Positions 42,751-54,749 of a stretch of 64,000 nucleotides of DNA are shown piece after piece (the first letter of the stretch is position 1; every line of letters begins with the position of its first letter). The position numbers were made by a program, and so were the translations under genes. Origin of the DNA: Variovorax paradoxus (GTDB taxonomy: Bacteria; Pseudomonadota; Gammaproteobacteria; Burkholderiales; Burkholderiaceae_C); assembly GCF_018614955.1 (NCBI RefSeq), contig NZ_JAGGNV010000012.1:62001-126000 (forward strand). The letters are read 5' to 3'. The notes under the pieces are model-generated. The model had not been told where the DNA came from and made no database searches. It saw only the letters and a list, made by a program, of their open reading frames with translations.

Positions 42751-43743
42751 CTAGGCGCGTCGCTCAAGCAACTGAGCCGCCAATTGTAGCAAACCGGCAG
42801 AGTGCGAATTCGCGGGAAAGCCGGCAAGCGCATCCATCGCGCGTTGCGCTTCGGCCGCTGCTGCTGCCCGCGTAGCGTCCAACGCACCCGTCTCTCGCAC
42901 GATGGCGACGATCTGCGGCAGTTGCGCCGTATCGCCCGCCTCGATGGCAGTGCGAATGAGCTCGCGCTGCGCCGGGGTGCCGCGCTGCATGGCCAGAATC
43001 AGCGGCAGGGTCGTCTTGCCTTCGCGCAAATCGTCGCCGACGTTCTTGCCGGTCTCGTTCGCATCGCCTGCGTAGTCGAGCACGTCGTCGATCACCTGGA
43101 AGGCGGTGCCCAGCGCCTGCCCGTAGGCGGCACATGCTTCTTCCACCTCCGGCGTCGCGTCCGCCAATACCGCGGCGAGCCGGGTGCTGGCTTCGAACAG
43201 CTTGGCCGTTTTCGAACGGATCACCCGAAGGTAGGCCTCCTCATCGAGCGAGGCGTCGTGCATGTTCATGAGCTGCAGCACCTCCCCCTCGGCAATCACG
43301 TTGGTCGCCTCGGCCAGGATTTCCATGACCCGGACGTTGTTGGCATCCAACATCATCTGGAATGCGCGAGAGTAGAGGAAGTCGCCGACCAGCACGCTGG
43401 CGGGATTGCCGAAGGACTCGTTGGCTGTCGGGCGGCCGCGCCGAAGCGTCGATTCGTCGACGACGTCGTCGTGCAGCAAGGTCGCGGTGTGGATGAATTC
43501 GACCACGGCGGCCAGGTTGAAGCGCTGTTCTCCGCGATAGCCCAAAGCGCCGGCCATGAGCAGCAGCAGCGCGGGGCGCAGCCTCTTGCCGCCGGCCGAG
43601 ATGATGTACTTGGAGACTTGACGCACCAGCGGGACGCCGGTATTGAGGCGGCGGGCGATCACGAGATCGACCCCAGCCATGTCCTCTGCAATCAGGCTGA
43701 GTACGGCGGCAGCGGGGGAGGAGTCGGCGGGGGGGACTGACAA
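42751..43743 (-). CDS. ispB: Polyprenyl (octaprenyl) diphosphate synthase, TTG start
   Basis: A 330-residue trans-prenyltransferase. The two aspartate-rich motifs are HDDVVD (D92, D93, D96) and IDDVLD (D219, D220, D223); GGKRLRPALLLL and KTTLPLILAM are conserved. It builds the side chain of ubiquinone; chain length (C40) is inferred from its place next to rplU. The start is TTG at 43743; the next in-frame ATG (residue 22) would cut into the conserved N-terminal helix. Divergent from rplU. Confidence 0.92.
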   Translation of the reverse strand: MSVPPADSSPAAAVLSLIAEDMAGVDLVIARRLNTGVPLVRQVSKYIISAGGKRLRPALLLLMAGALGYRGEQRFNLAAVVEFIHTATLLHDDVVDESTLRRGRPTANESFGNPASVLVGDFLYSRAFQMMLDANNVRVMEILAEATNVIAEGEVLQLMNMHDASLDEEAYLRVIRSKTAKLFEASTRLAAVLADATPEVEEACAAYGQALGTAFQVIDDVLDYAGDANETGKNVGDDLREGKTTLPLILAMQRGTPAQRELIRTAIEAGDTAQLPQIVAIVRETGALDATRAAAAAEAQRAMDALAGFPANSHSAGLLQLAAQLLERRA

Positions 43744-43872
43744 GGCAGGGGCGCTTTGTGCGCTGCGTGAGGGACGACGATGGCGCAGGGCCGGAAGGCG
43801 CAGATTATAGGGAGCCGGGTACCCGGACGATGCGGCGCGGCGTCGCTCTATGCCGGCAGGTGCCCTCCATGC

Positions 43873-43878
43873 TAGAAT
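43873..43878 (+). promoter_or_regulatory. -10-like TAGAAT for rplU-rpmA
   Basis: TAGAAT lies 51 bp before the rplU ATG, giving a leader of about 45 nt. The -35 region at normal spacing is weak. The gap 43744-43929 is shared with divergent ispB. Confidence 0.4.
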
Positions 43879-43929
43879 CTTGGGCTCTGCGGAATTCGCC
43901 GTAGAACCATCTTATTCCAAGAGGTCCAC

Positions 43930-44241
43930 ATGTACGCGGTCATAAAAACCGGTGGCAAGCAATATCGCGTTGCTTCCGGCGAGAAAATTAAAGTAGAACA
44001 GATTGCTGCGGACGTAGGCCAGGAAATCGTGATCGACCAAGTGCTCGCAGTCGGCGACGGCAGCGCAATCAAGGTCGGTACGCCCCTGGTGTCCGGCGCA
44101 TCTGTGACAGCCACTGTGCTGTCGCACGGCAAGCACGACAAGGTTCGCATCTTCAAGATGCGCCGTCGCAAGCACTATCAGAAACGTCAAGGCCATCGCC
44201 AGCAGTTCACCGAGCTGCAAATCGGTGCGATCGCCGGCTAA
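43930..44241 (+). CDS. rplU: 50S ribosomal protein L21
   Basis: A 103-residue L21 beginning [19 protein letters not shown] and ending [13 protein letters not shown] ELQIGAIAG. The basic stretch [16 protein letters not shown] contacts 23S rRNA. Full length. It is 12 bp before rpmA; the pair is conserved across bacteria and is followed here by obgE. Confidence 0.97.
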   Translation: MYAVIKTGGKQYRVASGEKIKVEQIAADVGQEIVIDQVLAVGDGSAIKVGTPLVSGASVTATVLSHGKHDKVRIFKMRRRKHYQKRQGHRQQFTELQIGAIAG

Positions 44242-44253
44242 GGAGCGAACACC

Positions 44254-44511
44254 ATGGCACAGAAAAAAGGCGGCGGCTCAACGCGAAACGGGCGCGATTC
44301 CAAGCCCAAAATGCTCGGCGTGAAGGCCTTTGGCGGCGAACTGATCAGCGCCGGTTCGATCATCGTGCGCCAGCGCGGCACCCAGTTCCACCCCGGCGTC
44401 AACGTCGGCGTGGGCAAGGACCACACGCTGTTCGCCCTGGTCGACGGCCATGTGTCCTTCGGCACCAAGGGCGCGCTCAACAAGCACACGGTCAACGTGA
44501 CCCCGGCGTAA
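44254..44511 (+). CDS. rpmA: 50S ribosomal protein L27
   Basis: An 85-residue L27 beginning [19 protein letters not shown], the flexible N-terminal tail that reaches the peptidyl-transferase centre. No N-terminal extension is present, so the pre-processing seen in Firmicutes does not apply. [21 protein letters not shown] is the conserved core. It is followed by an intrinsic terminator. Confidence 0.97.
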   Translation: MAQKKGGGSTRNGRDSKPKMLGVKAFGGELISAGSIIVRQRGTQFHPGVNVGVGKDHTLFALVDGHVSFGTKGALNKHTVNVTPA

Positions 44512-44532
44512 GCCAGTCACTTCGATCTGCTC

Positions 44533-44563
44533 GAAGCCCCGCTTTGCCGGGGCTTCTTCATTT
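44533..44563 (+). terminator. Intrinsic terminator after rpmA
   Basis: A perfect 9-bp stem, GAAGCCCCG (44533-44541) with CGGGGCTTC (44548-44556), and a 6-base loop, followed by TTCATTT. The T-tract is interrupted, so some read-through into obgE is possible; obgE starts 17 bp later. Confidence 0.75.
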
Positions 44564-44567
44564 GTAA

Positions 44568-45632
<1,065 letters not shown>

Positions 45633-45633
45633 C

Positions 45634-46785
45634 ATGACTTCAAGCTCGACCACCGGTTCCACCGCCCTGCGCGACGCGCGCCGCATCGTCGTCAAGGTGG
45701 GCTCCAGCCTTGTCACCAACGAGGGCCGGGGCCTGGATGAAAACGCCATCGGCGAATGGTGCCGGCAGCTCGCGACACTGGTGCGCGACGGCCGCGAGGT
45801 CGTGATGGTGTCGAGCGGCGCCATCGCCGAAGGCATGAAGCGGCTCGGCTGGCGCACGCGCCCGCACGAGATCCACGAACTGCAGGCTGCCGCAGCGGTC
45901 GGGCAGATGGGCCTGGCGCAGATCTACGAGACCAAGCTGCGCGAGAACGGCATGGGCAGCGCACAGGTGCTGCTGACGCACGCCGACCTGGCCGACCGCG
46001 AACGCTACCTGAATGCGCGCTCGACGCTGGTGACCCTGCTCGCTCTCGGCGTGGTGCCGGTCATCAACGAGAACGACACGGTGGTTAACGACGAGATCAA
46101 GTTCGGCGACAACGACACGCTGGGGGCGCTGGTCGCCAACCTTGTGGAAGCCGACGCGCTGGTGATCCTGACCGACCAGAAGGGCCTCTACACCGCCGAT
46201 CCGCGCAAGGACCCCGACGCCCGCTTCGTGCACGAGGCGGCGGCCGGCGATCCCGCGCTCGAAGCCATGGCCGGCGGCGCGGGCAGCAGCATCGGCCGCG
46301 GCGGCATGATCACGAAGATCCTGGCGGCCAAGCGCGCCGCGGGCTCCGGCGCCTCGACGGTGATCGCTTGGGGCCGCGAGCCAGATGCATTGCTGCGCCT
46401 TGCGCGCGGCGAACCGATCGGCACGCTGCTGCTGGCGCAGACCGCCAAGCACCAGGCGCGCAAGCGCTGGATGGCCGACCACCTGCAGTTGCGCGGCGCG
46501 GTCACGGTGGATGCCGGTGCCGCCGCCAAGGTACGAGGCGAGGGCAAGAGCCTGCTGCCGATCGGCATGACCAGCGTCGAGGGCGAGTTCTCACGCGGCG
46601 ACGTGATCGCCGTGCGGGACGCGCAAGGCGTCGAACTCGCTCGCGGGCTGGCGAACTACTCAAGCGCCGAGGCCAGGCTGCTGTGCCGCAAGCCTTCCGC
46701 CGAATTCGAGCGACTGCTGGGCTATGTCGCGGAGCCGGAAATGGTGCACCGGGACAACATGGTCCTGATGCCCGGCGGCCGCTGA
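45634..46785 (+). CDS. proB: Glutamate 5-kinase
   Basis: A 383-residue enzyme phosphorylating glutamate in proline synthesis. The kinase domain (residues 10-265) shows [39 protein letters not shown] and [12 protein letters not shown]; a PUA domain (about 280-370) follows. The ATG at 45634 is used; a TTG at 45625 would overlap the obgE stop and add three residues. proA is not in the window. Confidence 0.95.
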   Translation: MTSSSTTGSTALRDARRIVVKVGSSLVTNEGRGLDENAIGEWCRQLATLVRDGREVVMVSSGAIAEGMKRLGWRTRPHEIHELQAAAAVGQMGLAQIYETKLRENGMGSAQVLLTHADLADRERYLNARSTLVTLLALGVVPVINENDTVVNDEIKFGDNDTLGALVANLVEADALVILTDQKGLYTADPRKDPDARFVHEAAAGDPALEAMAGGAGSSIGRGGMITKILAAKRAAGSGASTVIAWGREPDALLRLARGEPIGTLLLAQTAKHQARKRWMADHLQLRGAVTVDAGAAAKVRGEGKSLLPIGMTSVEGEFSRGDVIAVRDAQGVELARGLANYSSAEARLLCRKPSAEFERLLGYVAEPEMVHRDNMVLMPGGR

Positions 46786-46789
46786 GGCT

Positions 46790-47344
46790 TCACCGGAGCT
46801 CGCGCAGCGGATTCTTCATCTGCTGGACCATCTCGCCCACGGATGCGCGCGGCGCGTGGCCGCGGCACAGGCCCTGCGCAGACAGTTCCTTGGCATAGCG
46901 CGAGTTGCGTTCGTCGATGCGCCTCCACTCCGGATTGGTCACGTGATGCCAGGCACCCTGGTTGAAGCGGGCGTATTGCTTCACTTCCTCGGTCGCGCAG
47001 CGCACGCCTTCGTAGAAGGCGTTGGTGGCACCGCCGGCCTTGTTGCTGGCCACGATCACATAACGCACCGTGCCGTCGCTCCCCAGCGTGATGGTGCCGG
47101 GATCGACGCCGTACTTGAGGCTCAGGTACGGCGGCATCTCGATCGGGAGCAGCCGCCTCTCGTCGAAAGCGGGAGGCGGCGGCACTTCGCCTTCCTTCCA
47201 TTCGTCCGCCTGGGCCGTCACTTTCGGCAGCGGCGGCATGCCGGCTTGCGCCCAGTCCGGATTGTCGGTATCCCGTGGGCCCGAGCCGCATGCGGCGAGC
47301 ACGCAGGCGAAGGTGAAGGCAAGAACGTGCCTAGCGCGGCACAT
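46790..47344 (-). CDS. CNP1-like family lipoprotein
   Basis: A 184-residue lipoprotein precursor with lipobox LAAC (Cys about 18) after a hydrophobic core. The mature part matches the CNP1-like family pattern: [60 protein letters not shown]. The family has no established function. It starts inside the end of rppH (14-bp overlap), so both are probably co-transcribed. Ends 4 bp from proB. Confidence 0.85.
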   Translation of the reverse strand: MCRARHVLAFTFACVLAACGSGPRDTDNPDWAQAGMPPLPKVTAQADEWKEGEVPPPPAFDERRLLPIEMPPYLSLKYGVDPGTITLGSDGTVRYVIVASNKAGGATNAFYEGVRCATEEVKQYARFNQGAWHHVTNPEWRRIDERNSRYAKELSAQGLCRGHAPRASVGEMVQQMKNPLRELR

Positions 47345-47981
47345 GAAGAGGATCGGTTGGGTCGGGCGCTGGATGAGGGGCATTGGGATTCGGGTCGAAA
47401 CTCGCCCCGGGAGGCAGTTCGAAGATGGGTTCATGGCCTGCAGCGGGCGGGTGGCGCTCGAATTCACGAGCGCGCACATTGCTGCGCAGGAAGCGGTTGC
47501 GGAAATCCTGACGAGGCAGGTAGCGTGCGAGTTCGGTCAGCGCCATTTCATAGACGCCGCGCTTGAATTCGACCACCACGTCCAGCGGGACCCAGTAGTC
47601 ATGCCAGCGCCAGGCGTCGAACTCCGGATGGTCGGTGGCGCGAAGGTTGAGATCCCAGTCGTGGCCGATCAGCTGCAGCAAATACCAGATCTGCTTCTGG
47701 CCCTTGTAGTGGCCCCGTGCGTCACGGCGGATGAACCGATCCGGCACCTCGTAGCGCAACCAGTCGCGGGTACGGGCCACGATGCGCACATGCTCCGGCT
47801 GGAGACCCACCTCCTCGTGCAGTTCCCGGAACATGGCCTGTTCGGGGCTCTCGCCGCGATCGATGCCGCCTTGCGGGAACTGCCAGGAATGGGTGCGGAT
47901 GCGTTTGCCCCAGAAAACCTGGTTTCTCTGGTTGAGCAAGATGATGCCGACGTTGGGCCTGAAGCCGTCCCGGTCGAGCAT
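47331..47981 (-). CDS. rppH: RNA pyrophosphohydrolase
   Basis: A 216-residue Nudix enzyme that removes pyrophosphate from mRNA 5' ends to start RNase E decay. The ATG at 47981 gives the RppH N-terminus [17 protein letters not shown]. The Nudix box is at residues 38-60 (GGIDRGE...[10 protein letters not shown]), and [10 protein letters not shown] and [11 protein letters not shown] are family blocks. The C-terminal Pro-rich tail (about 190-216) is extra. An upstream promoter candidate is at 48012-48039. Confidence 0.93.
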   Translation of the reverse strand: MLDRDGFRPNVGIILLNQRNQVFWGKRIRTHSWQFPQGGIDRGESPEQAMFRELHEEVGLQPEHVRIVARTRDWLRYEVPDRFIRRDARGHYKGQKQIWYLLQLIGHDWDLNLRATDHPEFDAWRWHDYWVPLDVVVEFKRGVYEMALTELARYLPRQDFRNRFLRSNVRAREFERHPPAAGHEPIFELPPGASFDPNPNAPHPAPDPTDPLHVPR

Positions 47982-48011
47982 AATCAAACCCCAATTTTTT
48001 GAACTGAGTCG

Positions 48012-48039
48012 ATTATGCATGCCGGGTTGCACTCGGCAA
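48012..48039 (-). promoter_or_regulatory. Promoter candidate for rppH
   Basis: On the minus strand, TTGCCG (48039-48034) and CATAAT (48017-48012) are separated by 16 bp. Transcription would start near 48005, about 24 nt before the rppH ATG. Confidence 0.4.
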
Positions 48040-48106
48040 GCGACCGGTTCCGAGCCCTCTCGTGGCTCGCCCTTGCCCCTGTACCTGGAACCCTCTCTCG
48101 CGACCG

Positions 48107-49848
<1,742 letters not shown>

Positions 49849-49852
<4 letters not shown>

Positions 49853-50493
49853 GCTTGTCGCGCCGCGCGTACCTGAGCGGCGCCGCCGCCGGAACCCTGT
49901 CGCTGGTGCTGCCGCGCCCCGCGCTGGCGGGTGCGCAGATCGAAGAACCCCTGATCGACTCGGTGCGCACCGCGCTCAGTTCGGCCATCCACAACAAGGC
50001 GCCGCCGATCCCCGAGTTCAGCAACACCGAGGCGCGGCTCGCCTACCTGCGCTGGCTCGGCGCCATGAGCGAGCGCCTCAAGAAGAAGCTGGTCGACTGG
50101 CCGACGCGCAAGGAGTTTCTGCAGACCGTCTGGTACGAATCGCGCCGCGCCGGCCTCGACGTCAGCCTGGTGCTGGGCCTGGTCCAGGTCGAGAGCAATT
50201 TCCGCAAGTACGCGGTCTCCAGCGCCGGCGCGCGCGGCTACATGCAGGTCATGCCCTTCTGGACCCGCGTGATCGGCGACAGCGACCCGGCCAAGCTGTT
50301 CCACATGCAGACCAATCTGCGCTTCGGCTGCGTGATCCTGCGCCATTACCTCGACCGCGAAGCCGGCGACCTGTTCATGACGCTCGGCCGCTACAACGGC
50401 AGCCGGGGCAGGGCGCCGTACCCGAATGCGGTGTTCGCCAACCAGCGGCTCTGGGCCTTCGACGACCGTCGTTCGGACTCGGCCTCAGCCTGA
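49849..50493 (+). CDS. SLT-type lytic transglycosylase with a twin-arginine signal
   Basis: A 214-residue protein. The N-terminus [12 protein letters not shown] fits a Tat signal (RR at residues 5-6) with cleavage near ALA-GA. The SLT domain has the catalytic glutamate Glu115 in [21 protein letters not shown], then YMQVMPFW and LGRYNGSRG. Such enzymes cleave peptidoglycan glycan strands to form anhydro-muropeptides. It is coupled to proS (ATGA) and its end overlaps the convergent CorC-type gene by 9 bp. Confidence 0.88.
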
Positions 50494-51795
50494 GGCCGTC
50501 GCGCCGGCACCGGCGCGGGTGACCATCACCTGGTCGATGCGGTGGCTGTCGACGTCCATCACCTCGAAGGTGTAGCCGCTCCAGCTCACGCTGTCGGTGC
50601 GCTTGGGCACGCGGCGCAGCATCACCATCAGGAAACCCGCCAGCGTTTCGTACTCGTCGGCGTGCGGCAGCGCGTCGATGTCGAGCGCGCGCTGCACGTC
50701 CTGGATCGGCGTCACGCCGTCGATCAGCCACGAGTTCTCGTCGCGCTTGACGATCTGCTGCTCTTCGTCCTGCGGCCCGACCAGGTCGCCCATCACCGTG
50801 CTCATCACATCGTTGAGCGTGATCACGCCGACCACCAGGCTGTATTCGTTGACGATGATCGCGAAGTCCTCGTGGGCCTGCTGGAACTGCTCGAGCACCT
50901 CGGTCAGCGACAGCCGGTCGGGGATGACCAGCGCCTTGTGCAGCGGCAGACCCTGGTCGAAGGAGAGCGGTTGGCCGCTCAGCACGCGCTGGAACATGTC
51001 CTTCGCGTCGACATAGCCCAGCACGTGGTCGATGTCGCTCTCGCACACCGGATAGGCCGAGAAAGGCTCGGCCACGATGCGCGCGCGCAGCACCGCCTCG
51101 GGGTCGTCCTTCAAAAACCAGGCGATGCGGTCGCGCGAGGTCATCACGCTGCTGACCAGCCGCGTGTCGAGCTCGAACACGTTGGCGATCACCTGCTGCT
51201 CGCGCACCGCGAGCACGCCGGCGCGCGCCCCGGCCTCGGTCATCGCAAGGATGTCGGCTGAGGTAATCTTGTCGTCGCGCTGCATCGGCATGCGCAGGAG
51301 CTTGAAGAGCAGGTCGGTGCAGTGCGTGAACAGCCAGACCAGCGGCTTGAAGGTGGTGATGAGCACCTGCATCGGCCCGACCATGCGCACCGCGAGCCGT
51401 TCCGGATCGCTCATGCCCAGCCGCTTGGGAAACAGGTCGGCGAACACCAGGAACACCGCGATGATCGTGACGAAGGAGGCCAGGAAGGCCGCGGTCCGCG
51501 CAGCCTCGGCGCCGAGCCACAGCTCGAACAGCCGCGCGAAGTACGGGCTCAGCGAGCCTTCGCCAACCACGCCGCCGAGGATCGCGACCGCGTTGAGCCC
51601 GATCTGGACCACGGTGAAGTAGTGACCGGGCTGCTCCTGGATGCGCATCACCCGCTCGGCGCGCACGTCGCCGTCGTCGGCCATCTGGCGCAGGCGCAAG
51701 CGGCGCGAGGCGGCCAGCGAGATCTCGGCCAGGGAAAAGAAAGCGCTTGTCGCAATCAGTGCGACGATGACGAGCAGGCTTTGGGTCAGTGTCAC
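50485..51795 (-). CDS. CNNM/CBS-domain membrane protein (CorC/HlyC family)
   Basis: A 436-residue protein: N-terminal CNNM (DUF21) domain with about four hydrophobic segments (residues 1-150), two CBS domains (about 205-335), and a C-terminal CorC/HlyC domain (about 350-430). Typical segments are SAFFSLAEISLAASRR, VFADLFPKRLG, VMTSRDRIAWF, and DEYETLAGFLMVML. Members bind nucleotides and affect Mg/Co efflux; older names call them haemolysins without direct evidence. The start is GTG at 51795. Confidence 0.9.
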   Translation of the reverse strand: MTLTQSLLVIVALIATSAFFSLAEISLAASRRLRLRQMADDGDVRAERVMRIQEQPGHYFTVVQIGLNAVAILGGVVGEGSLSPYFARLFELWLGAEAARTAAFLASFVTIIAVFLVFADLFPKRLGMSDPERLAVRMVGPMQVLITTFKPLVWLFTHCTDLLFKLLRMPMQRDDKITSADILAMTEAGARAGVLAVREQQVIANVFELDTRLVSSVMTSRDRIAWFLKDDPEAVLRARIVAEPFSAYPVCESDIDHVLGYVDAKDMFQRVLSGQPLSFDQGLPLHKALVIPDRLSLTEVLEQFQQAHEDFAIIVNEYSLVVGVITLNDVMSTVMGDLVGPQDEEQQIVKRDENSWLIDGVTPIQDVQRALDIDALPHADEYETLAGFLMVMLRRVPKRTDSVSWSGYTFEVMDVDSHRIDQVMVTRAGAGATASG

Positions 51796-51846
51796 AGGAT
51801 CATGGTTCGGTCGACGAGGACCGCCATGGTGCCATGACCCGAGGGC

Positions 51847-52851
51847 CTATTGGACGAAGCCGATCCGGCTGCGGCCCGTGCTGGCGCGCGGCAAGTCGTC
51901 GATATGCACCTCGTCGCGGCCGGCCAGGCGCGCATTGCCGAAGCCGGTCATGAGTGCGCGGCGCATCTCGCGCGGTGCGAGCGCGGCCAGGTGGTCGAGC
52001 ACGTCGCCCGAAGGCTCGTCGGCCACGAGCCGGCCCCAGTCGTGCTCCTTGCGGATCGAGGCATAGAGCTGGCGCGCGATCTGCCGCGCCGCCTCGGGCG
52101 AGGGTGCATCGACCTCGAACACGTTCATGCGGTTGAGGATGGGCTCGGGGATGCCGCGCACGTCGTTCGCCGTCGTGATCCAGATCACCTGGCTGGCGTC
52201 GATCGGCACTTCTGCGAACTCGTCGACGAAGGCATGGGCCGTGTCGTGCTCGAGCAGGTTGTAGAGCGCGCCCAGCGGGTCGTACTGGGCGTCGGCGCCG
52301 GCCTTGTCGATCTCGTCGACCACCATCACCGGGTTGGCGTACTGCCCGTCGACCAGTGCCTCGAACACCTTGCCCGGCTTTGAGCCCTTCCACTGGGACG
52401 ACGCGCCGGAGAGCAGCCAGCCGGCGGTCATGGAGCTCATCGGCACCAGCGACATGCCGGTGCCCAGCAGTTCGGCCAGCTTCTTCGCGAAGTGGGTCTT
52501 GCCGATGCCGGGCGGCCCGAGCAGCAGCATCGGCGTGACTTCGAGCCCGTCGCGGCTGTCCTGGGCGAGCGCGACATGGCGGCGCACGTCGTCGAGCACT
52601 TCGGTGAAGTTGGGCAACTGGGCGTAGAGCGCGGCCATCTCGGGGATGCCGCTGGGCTTGACCTGGAAGCGTTCGGGGCCGCGTTCGAGCATGCGCTCGT
52701 AAGTGGTTCGAAGATGCTCGTGGTCGCGTTCAGGGAGCTTGGCGAGCTTGCGCTCGACGTCGTGCGTGCGGAACACGCTGCGCAGCCGGGCCACCGGCAG
52801 CTGGAAGGACGAGCACGCGGGAACCAGATCGCGGGACATGCGGGAATCCAT
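51847..52851 (-). CDS. Lon-like AAA ATPase without a protease domain
   Basis: A 334-residue AAA+ protein. Walker A is GPPGIGKT (112-119), Walker B MVVDEIDKAG, sensor-1-like IWITTANDVRGIPEPILNRMNVFEV, and a C-terminal helical lid with LAALAPREMRRAL. The ATPase core resembles Lon, but the sequence ends where Lon's peptidase domain would start and there is no S-K dyad. It could be a remodelling factor; partner unknown. The ATG at 52851 is chosen; upstream in-frame sequence enters the copy C repeat region. Confidence 0.85.
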   Translation of the reverse strand: MDSRMSRDLVPACSSFQLPVARLRSVFRTHDVERKLAKLPERDHEHLRTTYERMLERGPERFQVKPSGIPEMAALYAQLPNFTEVLDDVRRHVALAQDSRDGLEVTPMLLLGPPGIGKTHFAKKLAELLGTGMSLVPMSSMTAGWLLSGASSQWKGSKPGKVFEALVDGQYANPVMVVDEIDKAGADAQYDPLGALYNLLEHDTAHAFVDEFAEVPIDASQVIWITTANDVRGIPEPILNRMNVFEVDAPSPEAARQIARQLYASIRKEHDWGRLVADEPSGDVLDHLAALAPREMRRALMTGFGNARLAGRDEVHIDDLPRASTGRSRIGFVQ

Positions 52852-52951
52852 GGGACACCTCCAACTTCGAACACTCGGATACAGCATAAGCCGTGCCCGA
52901 TGTCCGTGCGTGTCTACGTTTTCTCGCTTTGTGGCTTTTGTCGTGCGGCCG

Positions 52952-53039
52952 CCGCCGGGCCGCCCCAAGGTGGGCCGCGCCTCCCTCTCGGGGGGTGGCG
53001 AACTACACGCCGCGAAGCGAAGTGAGAAGCCGGGGGGCC
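52952..53039 (-). repeat. Dispersed GC-rich palindromic repeat, copy C
   Basis: On the minus strand it reads GCCCCCCGGCTTCTCACTTC through CACCCCCCGAGAGGGAGGCG to CTTGGGGCGGCCCGGCGG, nearly the same as copy A (6061-6142). It occupies about half of the 192-bp gap between the cupin gene and the AAA ATPase gene. Apart from this repeat nothing else is recognised in that gap. Confidence 0.8.
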
Positions 53040-53043
53040 TTGA

Positions 53044-53523
53044 TCAGACGCCGCCGTGCGGGTGGGTCGGGTCGACCCACAGCACCGACTCGGGCTTCTC
53101 AGCCGGTTCGATGTCGAGATTGACCGCCACCGCCTCGCCATCGCTGCGGCAGAGCACGCATTCGAGCGCCTCGGTCGTGCTGGCATTGATCTCCTGGTGC
53201 GGCACGTACGGCGGCACGTAGATGAAATCGCCCGGCCCCGCCTCGGCGGTGAATTCGAGGTGCTCGCCCCAGCGCATGCGTGCGCGCCCGCGCACGACGT
53301 AGATCACCGATTCGAGGTGCCCGTGGTGGTGGGCGCCGGTCTTCGCATTGGCATGGATGGTCACCGTGCCGGCCCAGAGCTTCTGGGCGCCGACGCGCGC
53401 GAAGTTGATCGCCGCGGCCCGGTTCATGCCGGGCGTCTGTGCCGTATTGGTATCGAGCTGGTTGCCGGGAATCACGCGCACGCCGTCGTGCTTCCAGGCG
53501 GGATCACCGTGATCTTGGCTCAT
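53044..53523 (-). CDS. Cupin-domain protein
   Basis: A 159-residue single-domain cupin. Motif 1 is GAHHHGHLESVIYVVRG, with His/His/Glu metal ligands; motif 2 is PGDFIYVPPYVPHQEIN with the last His. Flanking regions are short, with NRAAAINFARVGAQKLWAGTV before the barrel. A metal-binding beta-barrel is certain; the substrate is unknown. It is 18 bp downstream of grxD on the same strand and may be co-transcribed. Confidence 0.85.
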   Translation of the reverse strand: MSQDHGDPAWKHDGVRVIPGNQLDTNTAQTPGMNRAAAINFARVGAQKLWAGTVTIHANAKTGAHHHGHLESVIYVVRGRARMRWGEHLEFTAEAGPGDFIYVPPYVPHQEINASTTEALECVLCRSDGEAVAVNLDIEPAEKPESVLWVDPTHPHGGV

Positions 53524-53541
53524 GGCCCGGCCGAGAAAAGC

Positions 53542-53868
53542 TCAGGCCGGACTGCCGTTGAGCATCTGCTGCAGTTCGCCCGACTCGTACATCTCCATCA
53601 GGATGTCCGAGCCGCCGACGAATTCGCCCTTCACGTAGAGCTGCGGGATCGTCGGCCAGTTGCTGTATTCCTTGATGCCCTGGCGGATGGCGTCGTCCTC
53701 GAGCACATTGACGGTCTTGAGCGTGCGCGTGTCGACGCCCACGGCCTTGAGGATCTGGATCGCGCGGCCCGAGAAGCCGCACATCGGGAAGCTGGCATTG
53801 CCCTTCATGAAGAGCACAAGATCGTTGGTCTTGACGAGATCGTCGATACGTTGCTGGGCGTCGGTCAT
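53542..53868 (-). CDS. grxD: Monothiol glutaredoxin, CGFS type
   Basis: A 108-residue glutaredoxin with active-site CGFS (Cys30) in NASFPMCGFSGRAIQIL, then WPTIPQLYVKGEFVGGSDI for glutathione binding. CGFS glutaredoxins transfer [2Fe-2S] clusters and pair with BolA-type proteins; one such gene is at 6159. The ATG at 53868 is preferred over one four codons upstream. The hemA-prfA-prmC-grxD order is conserved in betaproteobacteria. Confidence 0.95.
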   Translation of the reverse strand: MTDAQQRIDDLVKTNDLVLFMKGNASFPMCGFSGRAIQILKAVGVDTRTLKTVNVLEDDAIRQGIKEYSNWPTIPQLYVKGEFVGGSDILMEMYESGELQQMLNGSPA

Positions 53869-53897
53869 GGGGGACTCCAAAAAGTAAGCTGGGCGGA

Positions 53898-54749
53898 TTA
53901 TTTCACCGTGCGCCAGATCCCGCCGGAGCAGCGTGCGATGCCGGCGAGGTCGTCGCGGCTTTGGACTTCGGCGAAACCGCGGGCTGCCAGCAGTTCCCGC
54001 ACCGAGGCGGCCTGGTCGTAGCCGTGCTCGAGCAGCAGCCAGCCGCCGTCGCGCAGGTGCTGCGGCGCGGCCTGGACGATGCGCCGGATGTCGTCGAGAC
54101 CGTCCGGCCCCGAGACCAGGGCGCCCCGCGGTTCGTGGCGCAGGGCGGCCAGATGGGCATCATCGGCCGCGACGTAAGGCGGGTTCGAAACTACCAGGTC
54201 GTAGCTGGGGCCGGCGCCGTCCAGCCAGTCGGCTTCGACGAAGCGGACGGCCAAGCCGAGCCGCTGCGCGTTGGCGCGGGCAACGGCCAGGGCATCCGCG
54301 CTGGCGTCGACCGCCGTCACCTGCGCATCGGGGCGGGCGTGCCGGATGGCCAGCGCGATCGCGCCGCTGCCCGTGCCGAGGTCGATCACCGACGGCGCTG
54401 CGCGGCCTTCCAGGCATTGAAGCGCCCAGTCGACCAGGGTTTCGGTGTCCGGCCGCGGCACCAGGACGCGCGCGTCGACCCGCAGGCCGAGCCCGTGGAA
54501 CTCCTTCTCGCCGACCAGGTAGGCGACCGGTTCGCCGGCCACGCGGCGGGCACAGAGTTCGGCGAAGCGCAGCCAGGCGCTTTCCGCCAGCGCATCCGTG
54601 TCGTGCGCCAGCAGCCAGGCGCGGTCGTTCGAGGGGCGGCCCAGCACCTGCAGCAGCAGCAGCTGGGCGTCGAGCCGCTCCACGCCCAGCGCCGCGGCCG
54701 CGGCGAGCATCTCTGCCGCGGTGGAGGGCGAATTCGGAACCGGCGGCAT
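53898..54749 (-). CDS. prmC: Release factor glutamine methyltransferase
   Basis: A 283-residue SAM-dependent methyltransferase that methylates the GGQ glutamine of release factors 1 and 2. An N-terminal helical domain (residues 1-90) precedes the Rossmann core; SAM motif DLGTGSGA (123-130) and catalytic NPPY (189-192). The ATG at 54749 overlaps the prfA stop by one base, so enzyme and substrate are co-translated. Confidence 0.95.
   Translation of the reverse strand: MPPVPNSPSTAAEMLAAAAALGVERLDAQLLLLQVLGRPSNDRAWLLAHDTDALAESAWLRFAELCARRVAGEPVAYLVGEKEFHGLGLRVDARVLVPRPDTETLVDWALQCLEGRAAPSVIDLGTGSGAIALAIRHARPDAQVTAVDASADALAVARANAQRLGLAVRFVEADWLDGAGPSYDLVVSNPPYVAADDAHLAALRHEPRGALVSGPDGLDDIRRIVQAAPQHLRDGGWLLLEHGYDQAASVRELLAARGFAEVQSRDDLAGIARCSGGIWRTVK

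Noticed and set aside
47331..47344. A frameshift between rppH and the CNP1-like gene
   Set aside because: The 14-bp overlap is between two complete, full-length proteins; the second has its own lipoprotein signal, so no frame repair is needed.
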